Of a stretch of DNA of 64,000 nt, positions 48,314 to 58,646 are shown in pieces. Made by a program: the position numbers and the translations under genes. The stretch is from assembly GCF_003855395.1 (NCBI RefSeq), contig NZ_CP034015.1:62001-126000 (forward strand), read 5' to 3'. Source of the stretch: Shewanella livingstonensis (GTDB lineage: Bacteria > Pseudomonadota > Gammaproteobacteria > Enterobacterales > Shewanellaceae). Every line of letters starts with the position of its first letter. Position 1 is the stretch's first letter. The notes beneath the pieces were generated by a model. That model did no database searches, had not been told where the DNA came from, and saw only the letters and a program-made list of their open reading frames with translations.

Positions 48314-49852
48314 TTAAAAACTCGGTAACATGCCCTGCGGTAGCAATCGGTTAAAACTGGCGCTATACAACAAGTCGACCGAGTTCTCGATATCAGGTGA
48401 AAAATAACGGTCTTTATCATAAAACGATACGATTTCACGCAATTCAGCTTTGGCCTTAGCCACTGCAACACTTGGTTGTAGCGGCGTTCTAAAATCTAGC
48501 CCTTGCGCAGCAGCTAACAACTCAATAGCCAATACTCCACGGGTATTTTCGCTCATGTAGCGTAAACGTCGTGCAGCAAACGTCGCCATCGACACGTGAT
48601 CTTCTTGGTTTGCCGACGTTGGCAAACTGTCTACAGAAGCAGGATGTGCATAGGTTTTGTTTTCCGATGCAAGTGCAGCCGCGGTGACCTGAGCAATCAT
48701 AAAGCCAGAATTCACCCCACCGTTATCGACTAAAAATGGCGGTAGCTTAGACAAACTAGAATCAATCAACAACGCCATTCTGCGTTCCGAAATAGAGCCC
48801 ATTTCAGCAATCGCAATCGCGAGGTTATCAGCCGCCATCGCAACGGGTTCGGCATGGAAGTTACCGCCCGAAATAATATCGCCCGTATCTTGGAACACCA
48901 ATGGATTATCAGTAACGCCGTTTGCCTCAGCGCCAAGCACTTCTGCTGCTTGACGAATTTGAGTTAAGCACGCACCTAATACCTGTGGCTGACAGCGCAG
49001 TGAATATGGGTCTTGCACTTTTTCGCAATTGGTATGGCTTAGGCTAATTTCCGATTCGTTAGTGAGCAAATGACGGAAAATGGCTGCTGAGTCAATTTGG
49101 CCTTTTTGCCCACGCGCAGCATGAATGCGCGCATCAAATGGACTACGGCTGCCCATAGCGGCTTCAACACTCATGGCACCAATAATTGAACTGGCGGCAA
49201 ACAAGTCTTCTGCATTAAACAAACCTTCAAGCGCCAGCGCTGTTGAGGCTTGCGTACCATTCAGTAACGCTAACCCTTCTTTGGCCGCTAATTCAATAGG
49301 TTTTAGCCCAGCAATCTCAAGACCTTCCGCTGCTGAGATAATCAGCCCCTGATAGCTCATTTCACCTTCACCTAGCAAAGGTAAACACATGTGAGCTAAT
49401 GGCGCTAAGTCACCCGATGCCCCGACTGAGCCTTTTTCTGGCACACATGGATACACTCCGGCATTCACTAGCTGAATGAGAAACTCGATAACCTCTAAAC
49501 GAATACCTGAAAAACCGCGGCTTAATGAGTTAATTTTTAACACCATCATTAAGCGCACGGTAGCATCTTGCATGTATTTACCAATGCCAGCTGCGTGGGA
49601 CAATACAATAGAGCGTTGCAATAATTGCAGATCTTCTGGAACAATTTTAGTGTTGGCTAACAAGCCAAAGCCAGTATTGATACCGTAAACAGTACGGCCT
49701 TCACGTAATACTTGCTGGACGATTTCAGCACTTTGATTAATGTCTTTAATCGCTTCTTTCGCAAGGGTCAGCTTGACACTATTACGGCTGATCGCACGAG
49801 TCTGCGCTAATGTCAGCGTACCTGGAATAAGTTCAAATGAATAAGTCGACAT
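48314..49852 (-). CDS. hutH: Histidine ammonia-lyase HutH
   Basis: 512 residues. It deaminates histidine to trans-urocanate. The Ala-Ser-Gly triad that cyclises to the MIO electrophile is A145-S146-G147 in [22 protein letters not shown] (about 56-63), [11 protein letters not shown] and SADQ-type ANQEDHVSM are also present. It starts 3 nt after hutU and is the distal gene of the leftward hut operon. Confidence 0.97.
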   Translation of the reverse strand: MSTYSFELIPGTLTLAQTRAISRNSVKLTLAKEAIKDINQSAEIVQQVLREGRTVYGINTGFGLLANTKIVPEDLQLLQRSIVLSHAAGIGKYMQDATVRLMMVLKINSLSRGFSGIRLEVIEFLIQLVNAGVYPCVPEKGSVGASGDLAPLAHMCLPLLGEGEMSYQGLIISAAEGLEIAGLKPIELAAKEGLALLNGTQASTALALEGLFNAEDLFAASSIIGAMSVEAAMGSRSPFDARIHAARGQKGQIDSAAIFRHLLTNESEISLSHTNCEKVQDPYSLRCQPQVLGACLTQIRQAAEVLGAEANGVTDNPLVFQDTGDIISGGNFHAEPVAMAADNLAIAIAEMGSISERRMALLIDSSLSKLPPFLVDNGGVNSGFMIAQVTAAALASENKTYAHPASVDSLPTSANQEDHVSMATFAARRLRYMSENTRGVLAIELLAAAQGLDFRTPLQPSVAVAKAKAELREIVSFYDKDRYFSPDIENSVDLLYSASFNRLLPQGMLPSF

Positions 49853-49855
49853 GGA

Positions 49856-51526
49856 TTAAGCTCCTAACATTGGCAGGTCTAAGCCTTGCTCTTTGGCACA
49901 ATTTTTTGCAATGTCATAGCCAGCATCTGCATGACGCATTACCCCAGTAGCAGGGTCGTTCCACAATACTCTGCCTAAACGTACCGCAGCTTCATCGGTT
50001 CCGTCGGCCACTATCACCACCCCAGAATGTTGACTAAAGCCCATACCAACGCCGCCACCATGATGCAATGACACCCAAGTTGCACCACTAGCCGTATTGA
50101 GTAAGGCATTCATTAATGGCCAATCTGACACCGCATCAGAGCCGTCTAACATGGCTTCTGTTTCACGATTTGGGCTGGCAACTGAGCCAGAATCTAAGTG
50201 ATCACGACCGATAACAATTGGTGCCGATAACTCACCGTTTTTGACCATTTCATTAAAAGCTAACGCTAAGCGGGCACGATCTTTAAGCCCTACCCAGCAA
50301 ATACGTGCAGGTAAGCCTTGAAACGCAATCCGCTCACGCGCCATGTCTAACCAATTGTGTAACTGCGGATTATCTGGAATAAGCTCTTTGACTTTGGCAT
50401 CTGTTTTGTAGATATCTTGCGGATCGCCAGACAAGGCTACCCAACGGAATGGTCCAATGCCTTCACAAAATAACGGTCGCACGTATGCTGGTACAAACCC
50501 AGGGAAGTCGAACGCATTCGTGACGCCTTCTTCAAAGGCCATTTGGCGAATATTATTACCATAATCTGTGGTTGCGGCACCAGCTGCCTGCAATGCCAAC
50601 ATTGCTCTAACTTGCACCGCCATTGATTGCTTCGCCGCTTTAACGACTGCTGCTTCGTCAGTTTTACGCATTTTAGCAGCGTATTCTAAGCTCCAGCCTT
50701 GAGGTAAATAGCCGTTTAATGGGTCGTGCGCGGAGGTTTGATCGGTGACCACATCAGGCACAATGCCGCGGGTCACTAGCTCAGTAAACACATCGGCAGC
50801 ATTGGCTAATAAGCCGACTGAAACAGGCTTGCCGCTTTGGTTTGCTGCGTAAATCATCGCTAATGCTTGATCTAATGAAGTGGCTTTTTTGTCGACGTAA
50901 CCAGTACGCATGCGAAAATCGATACGGGTTTCATCTACTTCGCAGGTTAATACCGAATAACCCGCCATAGTACCAGCCAGTGGTTGTGCGCCACCCATGC
51001 CGCCTAAACCGCCGGTTAAAATCCACTTACCCGCTGACGAGCCATTAAAGTGCTGTTTAGCCATGGCGACAAACGTTTCGTAAGTGCCTTGCACAATGCC
51101 TTGCGAACCAATATAAATCCACGAACCCGCAGTCATTTGGCCATACATGGCCAAACCTTTCTTATCCAGTTCGTTAAAGTGTTCCCAGTTAGCCCAATGT
51201 GGCACTAGGTTTGAATTAGCAATAATGACCCGTGGCGCATTGCTATGAGTGGTAAACACCCCAACAGGTTTACCCGACTGCACCAATAAGGTTTGATCGT
51301 CTTCAAGGCGTTTAAGCACTTCAATAATTTTGTCGTAACTTTGCCAGTCGCGCGCGGCGCGGCCAATGCCGCCGTACACCACTAAATCTTCAGGGCGTTC
51401 GGCAACATCAGGGTGTAAGTTATTCATTAACATACGCATCGCGGCTTCGGTTAGCCAACTTTTACACTGTAATTGAGTACCGTGCGGCGCAATAATGCGA
51501 CGGCTTGGATCATGTCTTTTATCCAT
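49856..51526 (-). CDS. hutU: Urocanate hydratase HutU
   Basis: 556 residues, standard. It hydrates urocanate to imidazolone-propionate using tightly bound NAD+ as an electrophile. [19 protein letters not shown] (about 173-191) is the dinucleotide-binding signature, with QGLPARICW, and [16 protein letters not shown] near 497 also diagnostic. It is encoded 94 bp after hutC, a gap without a clear HutC operator, so hutU may be transcribed with hutC or from its own promoter. Confidence 0.97.
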   Translation of the reverse strand: MDKRHDPSRRIIAPHGTQLQCKSWLTEAAMRMLMNNLHPDVAERPEDLVVYGGIGRAARDWQSYDKIIEVLKRLEDDQTLLVQSGKPVGVFTTHSNAPRVIIANSNLVPHWANWEHFNELDKKGLAMYGQMTAGSWIYIGSQGIVQGTYETFVAMAKQHFNGSSAGKWILTGGLGGMGGAQPLAGTMAGYSVLTCEVDETRIDFRMRTGYVDKKATSLDQALAMIYAANQSGKPVSVGLLANAADVFTELVTRGIVPDVVTDQTSAHDPLNGYLPQGWSLEYAAKMRKTDEAAVVKAAKQSMAVQVRAMLALQAAGAATTDYGNNIRQMAFEEGVTNAFDFPGFVPAYVRPLFCEGIGPFRWVALSGDPQDIYKTDAKVKELIPDNPQLHNWLDMARERIAFQGLPARICWVGLKDRARLALAFNEMVKNGELSAPIVIGRDHLDSGSVASPNRETEAMLDGSDAVSDWPLMNALLNTASGATWVSLHHGGGVGMGFSQHSGVVIVADGTDEAAVRLGRVLWNDPATGVMRHADAGYDIAKNCAKEQGLDLPMLGA

Positions 51527-51620
51527 ATGTTCCTCTTCAACCGATTAATTCGATTTGGTTTTTTATTGGTCTTGGTGTGTATGTTTAATGTCTTACGGTT
51601 TTCATTTTCGATACCACCTT

Positions 51621-52364
51621 TTAACGCGCAAACGTTAAATGGCCGCCTAGTTTAAATTTGCTACCCGGATGAACTAAACGAGCAAAACTGACCACACCTT
51701 GGCGTGACCAGGTACGACGTAAAATTTGTAAACAGGGTTCACTCGCCGTAATAGCTAAACGTTGCTGCAACAGCTCATTAGCCATAATGGCTTCAACGGT
51801 ATGTTTAGCCTCTGTCAGTGGCGCCACCGCCGATAAATATTCATGGGGTGTATGTAAGTTAAAATCTTGTTGTAGGTAATCAGGCGCAAGTAGTGGGTTT
51901 ACATAACGCTCTTCAACTTGTAGTGGTAAGCCTTGTTCGCAATGTACCAACACCGAATAAAATACAGGGCTGCCCAATTCCAGCCCCAGTGCATTAGCCA
52001 CCGCAGTGCTGGCCTCGATTTGTGTCAATTCAAGCTGGTTAACACTGTAGCCATGGCCACGGTCTTTTATCTCGTCGGCAATATTACGAATAGCCAGCAA
52101 TGACGATTGCGACTTTAATCCGGCAACAAACGTACCCACTCCCTGAGTGCGCTCTAACACGCCCGAGTCCACCAGCTCAGTTAACGCCCGCCTTGCTGTC
52201 ATACGGCTACAGGCGAACAATTCAGTTAACTGATTTTCAGACGGCACGCGGTCGTTTTCTTGCCATTCGCCCGTTTCAATACGGCTCAAAATGAATTGTT
52301 TTATTTGGGCAAACTTTGCTTGGGCCATATCAGCAGCTCTCAGTTTTTGAGACAATAATGTCAT
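51621..52364 (-). CDS. hutC: Histidine utilization repressor HutC (GntR/HutC family)
   Basis: 247 residues. The N-terminal winged helix-turn-helix (about 16-80) has ENDRVPSENQLTELFACSRM and TARRALTELVDSGVLERTQG, typical of GntR. The C-terminal UTRA ligand domain (about 95-240) should bind urocanate, the known inducer. It is divergent from hutI with a palindromic operator between them, and upstream of hutUH on its own strand, so it probably represses both directions and itself. Confidence 0.93.
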   Translation of the reverse strand: MTLLSQKLRAADMAQAKFAQIKQFILSRIETGEWQENDRVPSENQLTELFACSRMTARRALTELVDSGVLERTQGVGTFVAGLKSQSSLLAIRNIADEIKDRGHGYSVNQLELTQIEASTAVANALGLELGSPVFYSVLVHCEQGLPLQVEERYVNPLLAPDYLQQDFNLHTPHEYLSAVAPLTEAKHTVEAIMANELLQQRLAITASEPCLQILRRTWSRQGVVSFARLVHPGSKFKLGGHLTFAR

Positions 52365-52394
52365 TGCTGTTTAAAAACACATCATTCATCCTAC

Positions 52395-52408
52395 CTTGTA
52401 TATACAAG
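52395..52408. promoter_or_regulatory. HutC operator in the hutC-hutI intergenic region
   Basis: CTTGTATATACAAG is a perfect 14-bp palindrome and nearly the same as the Pseudomonas HutC site CTTGTATGTACAAG as I recall it. It lies 30 bp before the hutC start and 53 bp before the hutI start, well placed to block both promoters. A degenerate half-site pair (ACAAGTATTGT, about 52415-52425) follows. Confidence 0.82.
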
Positions 52409-52461
52409 TTAAAACAAGTATTGTTTAGCAATCAATAATTAATGCATTTTTAGGGGTTTTC

Positions 52462-53694
52462 ATGTCGTGGGATCAAGTGTGGATTGATGTAAACGTGGCC
52501 ACCATGGATACCAATATCCAAGGGGCTTACGGTGTAATACCTCAAGCGGCTATCGCAGTAAAAGATGGCAAAATTGCTTGGGTTGGCCCGCGCAGTGAAC
52601 TACCTGAATTTGATGTACTGGCAACCCCAGTTTACAGAGGCAAAGGTGGCTGGATAACACCAGGGCTTATCGATGCACACACCCACTTAGTCTTTGCTGG
52701 TAACCGCGCTAACGAATTTGAACAACGTTTACAAGGCGCGACTTACGCCGAAATAGCTCGCGCAGGTGGTGGTATTCTCTCAACGGTTAATGCTTGTCGC
52801 GATGCTGATGAAGCTGAACTATTTGAGCTAGGCCGACAACGCTTAAACGCTCTCGCCAGAGAAGGCGTCACCACGGTTGAAATTAAATCCGGTTACGGTT
52901 TAAACACCGAAACAGAGCTTAAACTATTGCGCGTTGCACGTGAGCTAGGCGAGCATCATCACATTGACGTTTGCACCACCTTCTTGGGCGCACATGCTAT
53001 TCCGCCAGAATATAAAGACAATGTAGATGCCTATATCGACCTCGTTATTAATGACATGCTCCCCGCGGTAATCGCCGAAAACCTTGCTGATGCCGTTGAT
53101 GTATTTTGTGAAAATATCGCCTTTAATCTTGAGCAAACTGAGCGAGTATTAACTGCGGCTAAACAGGCCGGTCTGCAGATTAAACTGCATGCTGAGCAAT
53201 TAACCAATATGGGCGGCAGCGCCTTAGCAGCCAAGCTTGGGGCTAAATCGGTCGATCATATTGAGTTTCTAGATGAAGCAGGTATTAAAGCCATAAGCGA
53301 AAGCGGTACCTGTGCAACCTTGTTACCCGGCGCATTTTACTTTTTACGTGAAACCCAATTACCACCAATCGACTTACTGCGCCAATACAAGGTGCCAATG
53401 GTTATTGCCAGCGATTTTAATCCGGGGTCATCGCCTATTTGCTCCACCTTATTAATGCTCAATATGGCTTGCACCTTATTCAGACTCACCCCTGAAGAAG
53501 CCTTACAAGGTGTAACCATTAATGCTGCAAAAGCACTGGGTATCGACAATAATGTCGGCAGTATTACCGTGGGTAAACAAGCCGATTTTTGCTTGTGGGA
53601 TATCACCACTCCAGCACAACTGGCCTATGCCTACGGGGTTAACCCGTGCCAAACCGTAGTCAAAAAAGGTCAAGTCGTTGCCCTGCCGCGCTAA
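52462..53694 (+). CDS. hutI: Imidazolonepropionase HutI
   Basis: 410 residues. This metal-dependent amidohydrolase opens imidazolone-propionate to N-formimino-L-glutamate. Metal ligands are HTH in [12 protein letters not shown] (about 74-85), H in [12 protein letters not shown] in KLHAEQL and D in [15 protein letters not shown] precedes the start. With hutH and hutU it covers the first three steps of histidine breakdown. The fourth-step enzyme (hutG or hutF) is not in the window. Confidence 0.97.
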   Translation: MSWDQVWIDVNVATMDTNIQGAYGVIPQAAIAVKDGKIAWVGPRSELPEFDVLATPVYRGKGGWITPGLIDAHTHLVFAGNRANEFEQRLQGATYAEIARAGGGILSTVNACRDADEAELFELGRQRLNALAREGVTTVEIKSGYGLNTETELKLLRVARELGEHHHIDVCTTFLGAHAIPPEYKDNVDAYIDLVINDMLPAVIAENLADAVDVFCENIAFNLEQTERVLTAAKQAGLQIKLHAEQLTNMGGSALAAKLGAKSVDHIEFLDEAGIKAISESGTCATLLPGAFYFLRETQLPPIDLLRQYKVPMVIASDFNPGSSPICSTLLMLNMACTLFRLTPEEALQGVTINAAKALGIDNNVGSITVGKQADFCLWDITTPAQLAYAYGVNPCQTVVKKGQVVALPR

Positions 53695-53730
53695 TCTGCA
53701 CTCTATTTATCCATCATACTAATGACTCTC

Positions 53731-53764
53731 CACCGTCGTTAATGCATTATCACTAACGACGGTG
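53731..53764 (+). terminator. Hairpin terminator after hutI
   Basis: CACCGTCGTTA (53731-53741) pairs perfectly with TAACGACGGTG (53754-53764), then TTTACTCATTT. Directly after it ACTCATTTGAT is tandemly repeated (53768-53778, 53779-53789, partial third). Confidence 0.7.
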
Positions 53765-53951
53765 TTTACTCATTTGATACTCATTTGATACTCATTCTAC
53801 ACTCACATCCAAACAGACACTCGCGAGCTAAGCCATCATCCAATACTAATAATAAGGTGATTTTAAGGTCTATTTCATTTAGTCTAGGTAAATTATGAAC
53901 GATCGTTCAATATCGTTTAATCTAAATTTAGCCACCATTATTAGAGGTGTT

Positions 53952-54728
53952 ATGAAAATCCGTGCATTATTATCACTCGCTACAGCATGCTTGTTACTTA
54001 ACAGCAGCAGTGCTTTCGCAGCTGAATCAGAAGAACCACACACTCAACTCACTAAACCTAAAGTGATTATTTTTGATGTGAATGAAACCTTGTTAGATCT
54101 TGAAAATATGCGCGCCTCTGTGGGTAAAGCGCTTAATGGTCGTGAAGATTTGCTGCCATTATGGTTCTCAACCATGTTGCATCATTCTTTAGTAGTTTCA
54201 GCTACAGGTGATTACCAAACGTTTGGTAGCATTGGCGTTGCTTCATTGCAAATGGTCGCCGAAATCAACGGTATTGCCATCACACCAGAACAAGCTAAAA
54301 CCGCCATTCTAACGCCACTTCGTTCATTACCCGCTCACCCAGATGTTGCAGAAGGTTTAGCTAAATTAAAAGCTCAGGGCTACAAACTAGTCACCTTAAC
54401 CAATTCATCATTAGAAGGCGTAACCTTACAGCTTAAAAATGCTAATTTAAGCCAGTATTTTGATGCCAACTTAAGCATAGAGTCTGTTGGAGTATTTAAA
54501 CCGCATTTAAAAACGTACCACTGGGCCATTAAAGATTTAGGCGTTAATGCAGATGAAGCGTTAATGGTTGCCGCACACGGTTGGGATATTGCCGGTGCAG
54601 ATAAAGCAGGCTTACAAACCGCCTTTATTCGTCGCCAAGGTAAAGTGTTGTTCCCGCTAGCAGCTCAACCAGACTACAACGTACTGGATGTAAACGAACT
54701 AGCCAGTACCCTAGCTAAGTTCAACTAG
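53952..54728 (+). CDS. Exported haloacid dehalogenase type II-like HAD hydrolase
   Basis: 258 residues from ATG 53952, with GAGG 5 nt upstream and a signal peptide right after it (LLSLATACLLLNSSSAFA-A). The longer frame from 53895 would bury that signal. HAD motifs: FDVNETLLDL (nucleophile D near 43), TNSSLEG (motif II), VGVFKPHLKTY with K (motif III) and AAHGWDIAGADKAG (motif IV). Type II 2-haloacid dehalogenases have this pattern. Periplasmic location is unusual for the family but recurs in marine bacteria. Natural substrate unknown. Confidence 0.85.
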   Translation: MKIRALLSLATACLLLNSSSAFAAESEEPHTQLTKPKVIIFDVNETLLDLENMRASVGKALNGREDLLPLWFSTMLHHSLVVSATGDYQTFGSIGVASLQMVAEINGIAITPEQAKTAILTPLRSLPAHPDVAEGLAKLKAQGYKLVTLTNSSLEGVTLQLKNANLSQYFDANLSIESVGVFKPHLKTYHWAIKDLGVNADEALMVAAHGWDIAGADKAGLQTAFIRRQGKVLFPLAAQPDYNVLDVNELASTLAKFN

Positions 54729-54900
54729 CCTTAACGATTATCGCCTAGTATTAGCTGGGCGATAAATTTACACAGCAATGAGTATTTCCTCTAGCCACAT
54801 CAACCTCCCCCTCATGACTCCTTGCATAGCCCCTTGCCATTAACCATTAATTAACATTTAATGAATGCTGATTAATCGTCGTCATAAAAAGGGAAAACAG

Positions 54901-56562
54901 ATGAAAAAGGAATATTTAGCGCTATCAGTGGCATTAAGTTTGGCTAGTTTAAGCGCAAACACCATGGCACAAACCACACTGATGCATCACGTTAATGGCT
55001 ACACGCTCGTTGACGGAAAACTGCAAACCTTCAATGCTATCCAATTTACTGACGACAAAATTGATCGACTATTTACCTTAAACCAAGCCTTACCGAGTGC
55101 AACTGATATCACCACCATTGATGGTAAAGGTAAAACCTTACTGCCAGGGTTAATCGACGCCCACGGTCATGTGTTAGGTTATGGCTTAAGCTTATTAACC
55201 GCCGATTTAACCAATACCAGTAGCGAGCAAGATGCCGTTGCACGCGCCCAAGCATTCAGTAAGAAAAAACCCACTAATGGCTGGCTAATGGGCCGCGGTT
55301 GGAACCAAGAGTTATGGGACAGCAAACAATTCCCGACTAAAGAAAGCCTAGATAAAGCCTTTAAAGCTAATCCTGTATCATTTGGCCGAGTTGACGGTCA
55401 TGCCATTTGGGTTAACAGCAAAGCGTTAGCGCTCGCGGGAATTTCGTCAACCACAGTGGCACCAGAAGGCGGTGAAATTGTCAAAGACGAGCAAGGTAAT
55501 CCTACTGGTGTATTAATCGATAATGCGATGAACTTAGTGTTTAACATCGTCCCCGATCTCAATCAGCAGCAATTACAATCAACCTTAACCCTAGCGATGG
55601 ATAGCCTAGCGTCATACGGGCTAACCAGTGTGCACGATGCCGGCATCAACATCGACAACATCAAGGCATACCAACAATTAGCAGCGAACAATGCCATGAG
55701 CGTGCGGGTTAATGGCATGCTGTCGGTTGAAGACCCTCGCTTTACTAGCATTTTAAAACAAGGCCACATCACCACTGCCGATAACATGTTTAAAGTCGAC
55801 AGCGTTAAAATATCAGCCGATGGCGCGCTTGGCAGCCGTGGTGCGGCATTAATCAAAGAATATTCAGACCAACCCGGCCATAAAGGCTTAATGCTGTATT
55901 CAGACGAGCAACTCGGCAAACTAATTTTACAGTCGATGCAAGCAGGCTTTCAGGTTAATACCCACGCCATTGGCGACAATGCTAATCAAGTGGTACTCGA
56001 TAAATACCAAACCGCCATAGCAGCAACCGACTCAAAAGCATTACGCCATCGCATTGAACATGCACAAATTCTCGATTTAGCCGACATACCGCGTTTTGCC
56101 CAACTTGGGGTTATCGCATCGATTCAAGCAACCCACGCCACCAGCGACAAAAACATGGCAGAAAACCGTTTAGGTAAAGCCCGCTTGGCCGGTGCTTATG
56201 CATGGCGCAAGCTGTTAAACGCTAATGCCGTCATCGCCAATGGTTCAGACTTCCCTATTGAATCGCCCAACCCATTTTTTGGATTGCACTCATCCGTAAC
56301 CCGCCAAGACCATGTTAACCAACCACTCGACGGCTGGCTCGCTACTGAAAAACTATCACGCATCGAAGCACTCAAAAGCTTCACCATCGACGCCGCCTAC
56401 GCAGGCCATCAAGAGCAGCTTTTAGGCTCATTAGAACCCGGTAAAAAAGCAGACTTTATCCTAGTCGAAGATGACTATTTTACAATCGGCCCACAACAGA
56501 TCTGGCAAAACAAAGTCATCGCCACCTGGGTCAACGGCCGCAAGGTATTTGCAAAAGAGTAA
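54901..56562 (+). CDS. Exported amidohydrolase (YtcJ/amidohydrolase-3 family)
   Basis: 553 residues from ATG 54901, chosen because the signal peptide starts there (YLALSVALSLASLSANTMA-Q). Metal-site motifs: LLPGLIDAHGHVLGYG (HxH, about 81-96), NTHAIGDNANQ near 356, RHRIEHAQ near 382 and ANGSDFPIESPNP (D) near 444. HGH is used where many members have HxH. Family members hydrolyse N-acyl or formamide-type bonds; the substrate cannot be told. SD GGGAA lies 7 nt upstream. Confidence 0.88.
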   Translation: MKKEYLALSVALSLASLSANTMAQTTLMHHVNGYTLVDGKLQTFNAIQFTDDKIDRLFTLNQALPSATDITTIDGKGKTLLPGLIDAHGHVLGYGLSLLTADLTNTSSEQDAVARAQAFSKKKPTNGWLMGRGWNQELWDSKQFPTKESLDKAFKANPVSFGRVDGHAIWVNSKALALAGISSTTVAPEGGEIVKDEQGNPTGVLIDNAMNLVFNIVPDLNQQQLQSTLTLAMDSLASYGLTSVHDAGINIDNIKAYQQLAANNAMSVRVNGMLSVEDPRFTSILKQGHITTADNMFKVDSVKISADGALGSRGAALIKEYSDQPGHKGLMLYSDEQLGKLILQSMQAGFQVNTHAIGDNANQVVLDKYQTAIAATDSKALRHRIEHAQILDLADIPRFAQLGVIASIQATHATSDKNMAENRLGKARLAGAYAWRKLLNANAVIANGSDFPIESPNPFFGLHSSVTRQDHVNQPLDGWLATEKLSRIEALKSFTIDAAYAGHQEQLLGSLEPGKKADFILVEDDYFTIGPQQIWQNKVIATWVNGRKVFAKE

Positions 56563-56629
56563 GCTGCATTGAGTAGGGTTTATTGATAAGTAAGATAAGT
56601 AGAATTGGTTTTAATAACGTTTCAGCCTG

Positions 56630-56701
56630 TGTGCAAAAGTGACACAGGCATTGCTTGTTGTACGTTTTAACACCATAATAGCCATGTGACACTTTGGCAC
56701 A
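56630..56701 (+). promoter_or_regulatory. tacAT promoter flanked by two inverted operator-like sites
   Basis: TGTGCAAAAGTGACACAGG (56630-56648) and CATGTGACACTTTGGCACA (56683-56701) are the same motif in opposite orientation (15 of 19 positions). Between them lie -35 TTGCTT (56651-56656) and -10 CATAAT (56674-56679) with a 17-bp spacer. This is what autorepression by a ribbon-helix-helix antitoxin or toxin-antitoxin complex would look like. Confidence 0.72.
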
Positions 56702-56716
56702 ATTGGAGATTATATT

Positions 56717-56989
56717 ATGGCGACTACTTTACCTCGCATCACTGCTAGAGTTGATGTCGACACCCAAGATTTACTGACAAAGGCAGCAGCAATCGCTGGT
56801 ATGTCGAGTATTAATTCATTTGTGCTAAGTGCCGCAATCGAAAAAGCCAAACAAATCATTGAGCGTGAACAAGTACTAAAACTAAGTCAAACAGATGCGA
56901 TGTTGCTTATGGAAGCACTAGACAGTCCAGCAACACCAAACTCAAAACTCAAAACGGCTTCGGAACGTTACGAAAGCAAAACCCAATAA
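56717..56989 (+). CDS. tacA: TacA-like antitoxin (DUF1778, ribbon-helix-helix)
   Basis: 90 residues. The N-terminal ribbon-helix-helix PRITARVDVDTQDLLTKAAA (about 5-24) followed by SSINSFVLSAAIEKAK is the DUF1778 pattern. The disordered C-terminus should wrap and neutralise the acetyltransferase toxin. It overlaps the toxin gene by 1 nt (TAATG) and has GGAG 10 nt before its start. Paired with the operator repeats upstream, conditional cooperative autoregulation is likely. Confidence 0.88.
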   Translation: MATTLPRITARVDVDTQDLLTKAAAIAGMSSINSFVLSAAIEKAKQIIEREQVLKLSQTDAMLLMEALDSPATPNSKLKTASERYESKTQ

Positions 56990-57483
56990 TGAATACGGTA
57001 CTTTTAGATAAAGCTAAACACGATAGAAACCGATTCAACTGTGGTATTGACGCTCTTAATAACTACCTAAAAGTCATGGCGAGTCAGCAAGCGAAGAAAG
57101 ACAACAGCAGAACTTTCATTTTAGAAGATGATAACGATAACTCGTATATCATTGGCTTTTATACCTTAACAATGACACCCATTGACCTAAAGGCTCTGCC
57201 GGATAAGCTGCAGAAAAAATACCAATCATCAACCTCTGGCGGCCTTATAGCCCGCTTAGCAATCGATGACCGCTATAAAGGCCAAGGCTTTGGCGAATGG
57301 TTACTTATTGATGCACTACGAAAACTGCTAGCGGCAAGTGATAGCGTAGCATTCCCAGTCGTCATTGTTGACGCAAAAGATGGCGCAAAACACTTCTACG
57401 AACGCTATGGATTTCAGGCTTTTCAAGACGCAGAAAACAAACTGTTCATCACCATTGCAGATGTAAGAGCAAGTTTAAACTAG
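56989..57483 (+). CDS. tacT: TacT-like GNAT acetyltransferase toxin
   Basis: 164 residues. The GNAT fold has acetyl-CoA-binding RLAIDDRYKGQGFGEWLL (about 89-106, with Q/RxxGxG/A as KGQGFG) and a catalytic-type Tyr in HFYERYGF (about 137-144). N-terminal DKAKHDRNRFNCGIDALNNY (about 7-26) is characteristic of TacT/AtaT toxins, which acetylate the amino group of charged tRNAs and halt translation. The target tRNA cannot be read from sequence. Confidence 0.88.
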   Translation: MNTVLLDKAKHDRNRFNCGIDALNNYLKVMASQQAKKDNSRTFILEDDNDNSYIIGFYTLTMTPIDLKALPDKLQKKYQSSTSGGLIARLAIDDRYKGQGFGEWLLIDALRKLLAASDSVAFPVVIVDAKDGAKHFYERYGFQAFQDAENKLFITIADVRASLN

Positions 57484-57499
57484 CTTGAAAACTTAAACC

Positions 57500-57680
57500 C
57501 AAGAATTTACCACTGGAAAACCATTTAACGGGTTCATCATGGCATTCACTCTCCGACACGCACAAGTACATCCCTGTAGCTCGGCCGCCCCGTCCATGGG
57601 GCGGACGGTCGACTCGCAAATTACCATGACCAACCTTTCCGGCATATTCGGAGCCTGTTGGCTTTAAAAACTTTAACAAA
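57500..57680 (-). repeat. Multi-hairpin repeat element, copy A (minus orientation)
   Basis: Higher in GC than its surroundings. CCGCCCC (57585-57591), loop GTCCAT, GGGGCGG (57598-57604) is followed on the minus strand by TACA-GGGA-TGTA (57567-57578). The same two-part pattern, a CATGGA-centred palindrome then a TACAGGATGTA hairpin, recurs in plus orientation at 58979-59230. An open frame across it (57449-57679) looks spurious. Edges are approximate. Confidence 0.65.
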
Positions 57681-57767
57681 GTGTAGCTCGGCTTATTTCG
57701 CTTAAACGGACAAAAACCACATAAGTTTAGACATTTGTGTAACGTCGTTTATTTGATCTTTTTCTTA

Positions 57768-58646
57768 TTAAATTAGATCTCGTAGTCGTACAAATGGATT
57801 ACCAGTTTCCGCTGCACGACGAACTTTTTTAGATAGTACGCTCTTAAATCCAATGTTTCTCATTAACATTTCACTCAAATCTAAACCATCCATACAAATA
57901 AGACTGTTTCCCCGACCAAACGCATGTAGGCCCTGTTCAGTAAAGCCGCTATTACTCACGAATAAACCTCTAGACCATGCTGCCTTGTCTTGAACCTTAG
58001 CGTTGAATGAGCGCAAATCTGCTGCGTTTACTGGCAAATTAGTCCATTTGGCTTCAAGAAGGTATGTTTCCCCATCAAGCTCGAAGCTTCCATCAATTTG
58101 TTCACCTACCAAGCGGAAAGATGCTCTGCCAGACATACCACTTATGTCGAAAAGCTTTTTAAGAAATATTTCGAATGCAAAACCTCTAGGGTGGGGAGCC
58201 ATTACCGCCAACTTCATTAATGAATCGAAAAGCTCTTTTGCTGCACTTTCATCGAATGCCTCTTCCTGTTGAGTATAAAAAACTCTATTTTTCGTCGTCG
58301 GTGTTTTTCCACCCAGACGTACCAAGAGTTCATTAAATTCAATTACTAATACAGGATTATCCTCTTTTTTACCTGCTCGTTTACGTTTAGTCTCTCGATA
58401 TTTCCATAATGAATTCAGAACTCTTAAAACATCCTCGGTTTTAGACTGCTTGAAATAACTACGCAACCTTTTACCTTTGCTTGTACCTATATCGTAATAT
58501 CTATCATCATCAATGTTAATTCCTAGCTCGTCATTAAAGAATTCAGAATAAGTCTGATTTGAAAAATCTAAAACATATCCTCCACCCATCTCAAGAATGT
58601 CATCGAGTAAATCAAAATCTAGTCTATTAAGCGTATATGTACTCAT
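57768..58646 (-). CDS. Stand-alone Mrr-like PD-(D/E)xK restriction endonuclease, probable defence effector
   Basis: 292 residues. The C-terminal domain (about 150-270) is Mrr-cat-like: E159 in GFAFEIFLKKLF, D185 in EQIDGSF and E198-A-K200 in YLLEAKW, a complete PD-(D/E)xK site, followed by FVSNSGFTEQGL. The N-terminal ~85 residues (FSNQTYSEFFNDELGINI, GTSKGKRLRSYF) resemble, from memory, an accessory domain fused to other defence proteins. No methyltransferase, helicase or partner gene is nearby, so it may act on modified DNA or as a suicide nuclease. It is bracketed by repeat copies A and B and adjoins a toxin-antitoxin pair. Confidence 0.8.
   Translation of the reverse strand: MSTYTLNRLDFDLLDDILEMGGGYVLDFSNQTYSEFFNDELGINIDDDRYYDIGTSKGKRLRSYFKQSKTEDVLRVLNSLWKYRETKRKRAGKKEDNPVLVIEFNELLVRLGGKTPTTKNRVFYTQQEEAFDESAAKELFDSLMKLAVMAPHPRGFAFEIFLKKLFDISGMSGRASFRLVGEQIDGSFELDGETYLLEAKWTNLPVNAADLRSFNAKVQDKAAWSRGLFVSNSGFTEQGLHAFGRGNSLICMDGLDLSEMLMRNIGFKSVLSKKVRRAAETGNPFVRLRDLI

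Noticed and set aside
57560..57610. Integron attC site
   Set aside because: The palindrome lacks the R'/R'' core sites and no integrase or cassette array is present.
57449..57679. 76-residue open frame on the minus strand across repeat copy A
   Set aside because: It runs through palindromic repeat sequence, overlaps tacT and has low-quality composition; judged spurious.
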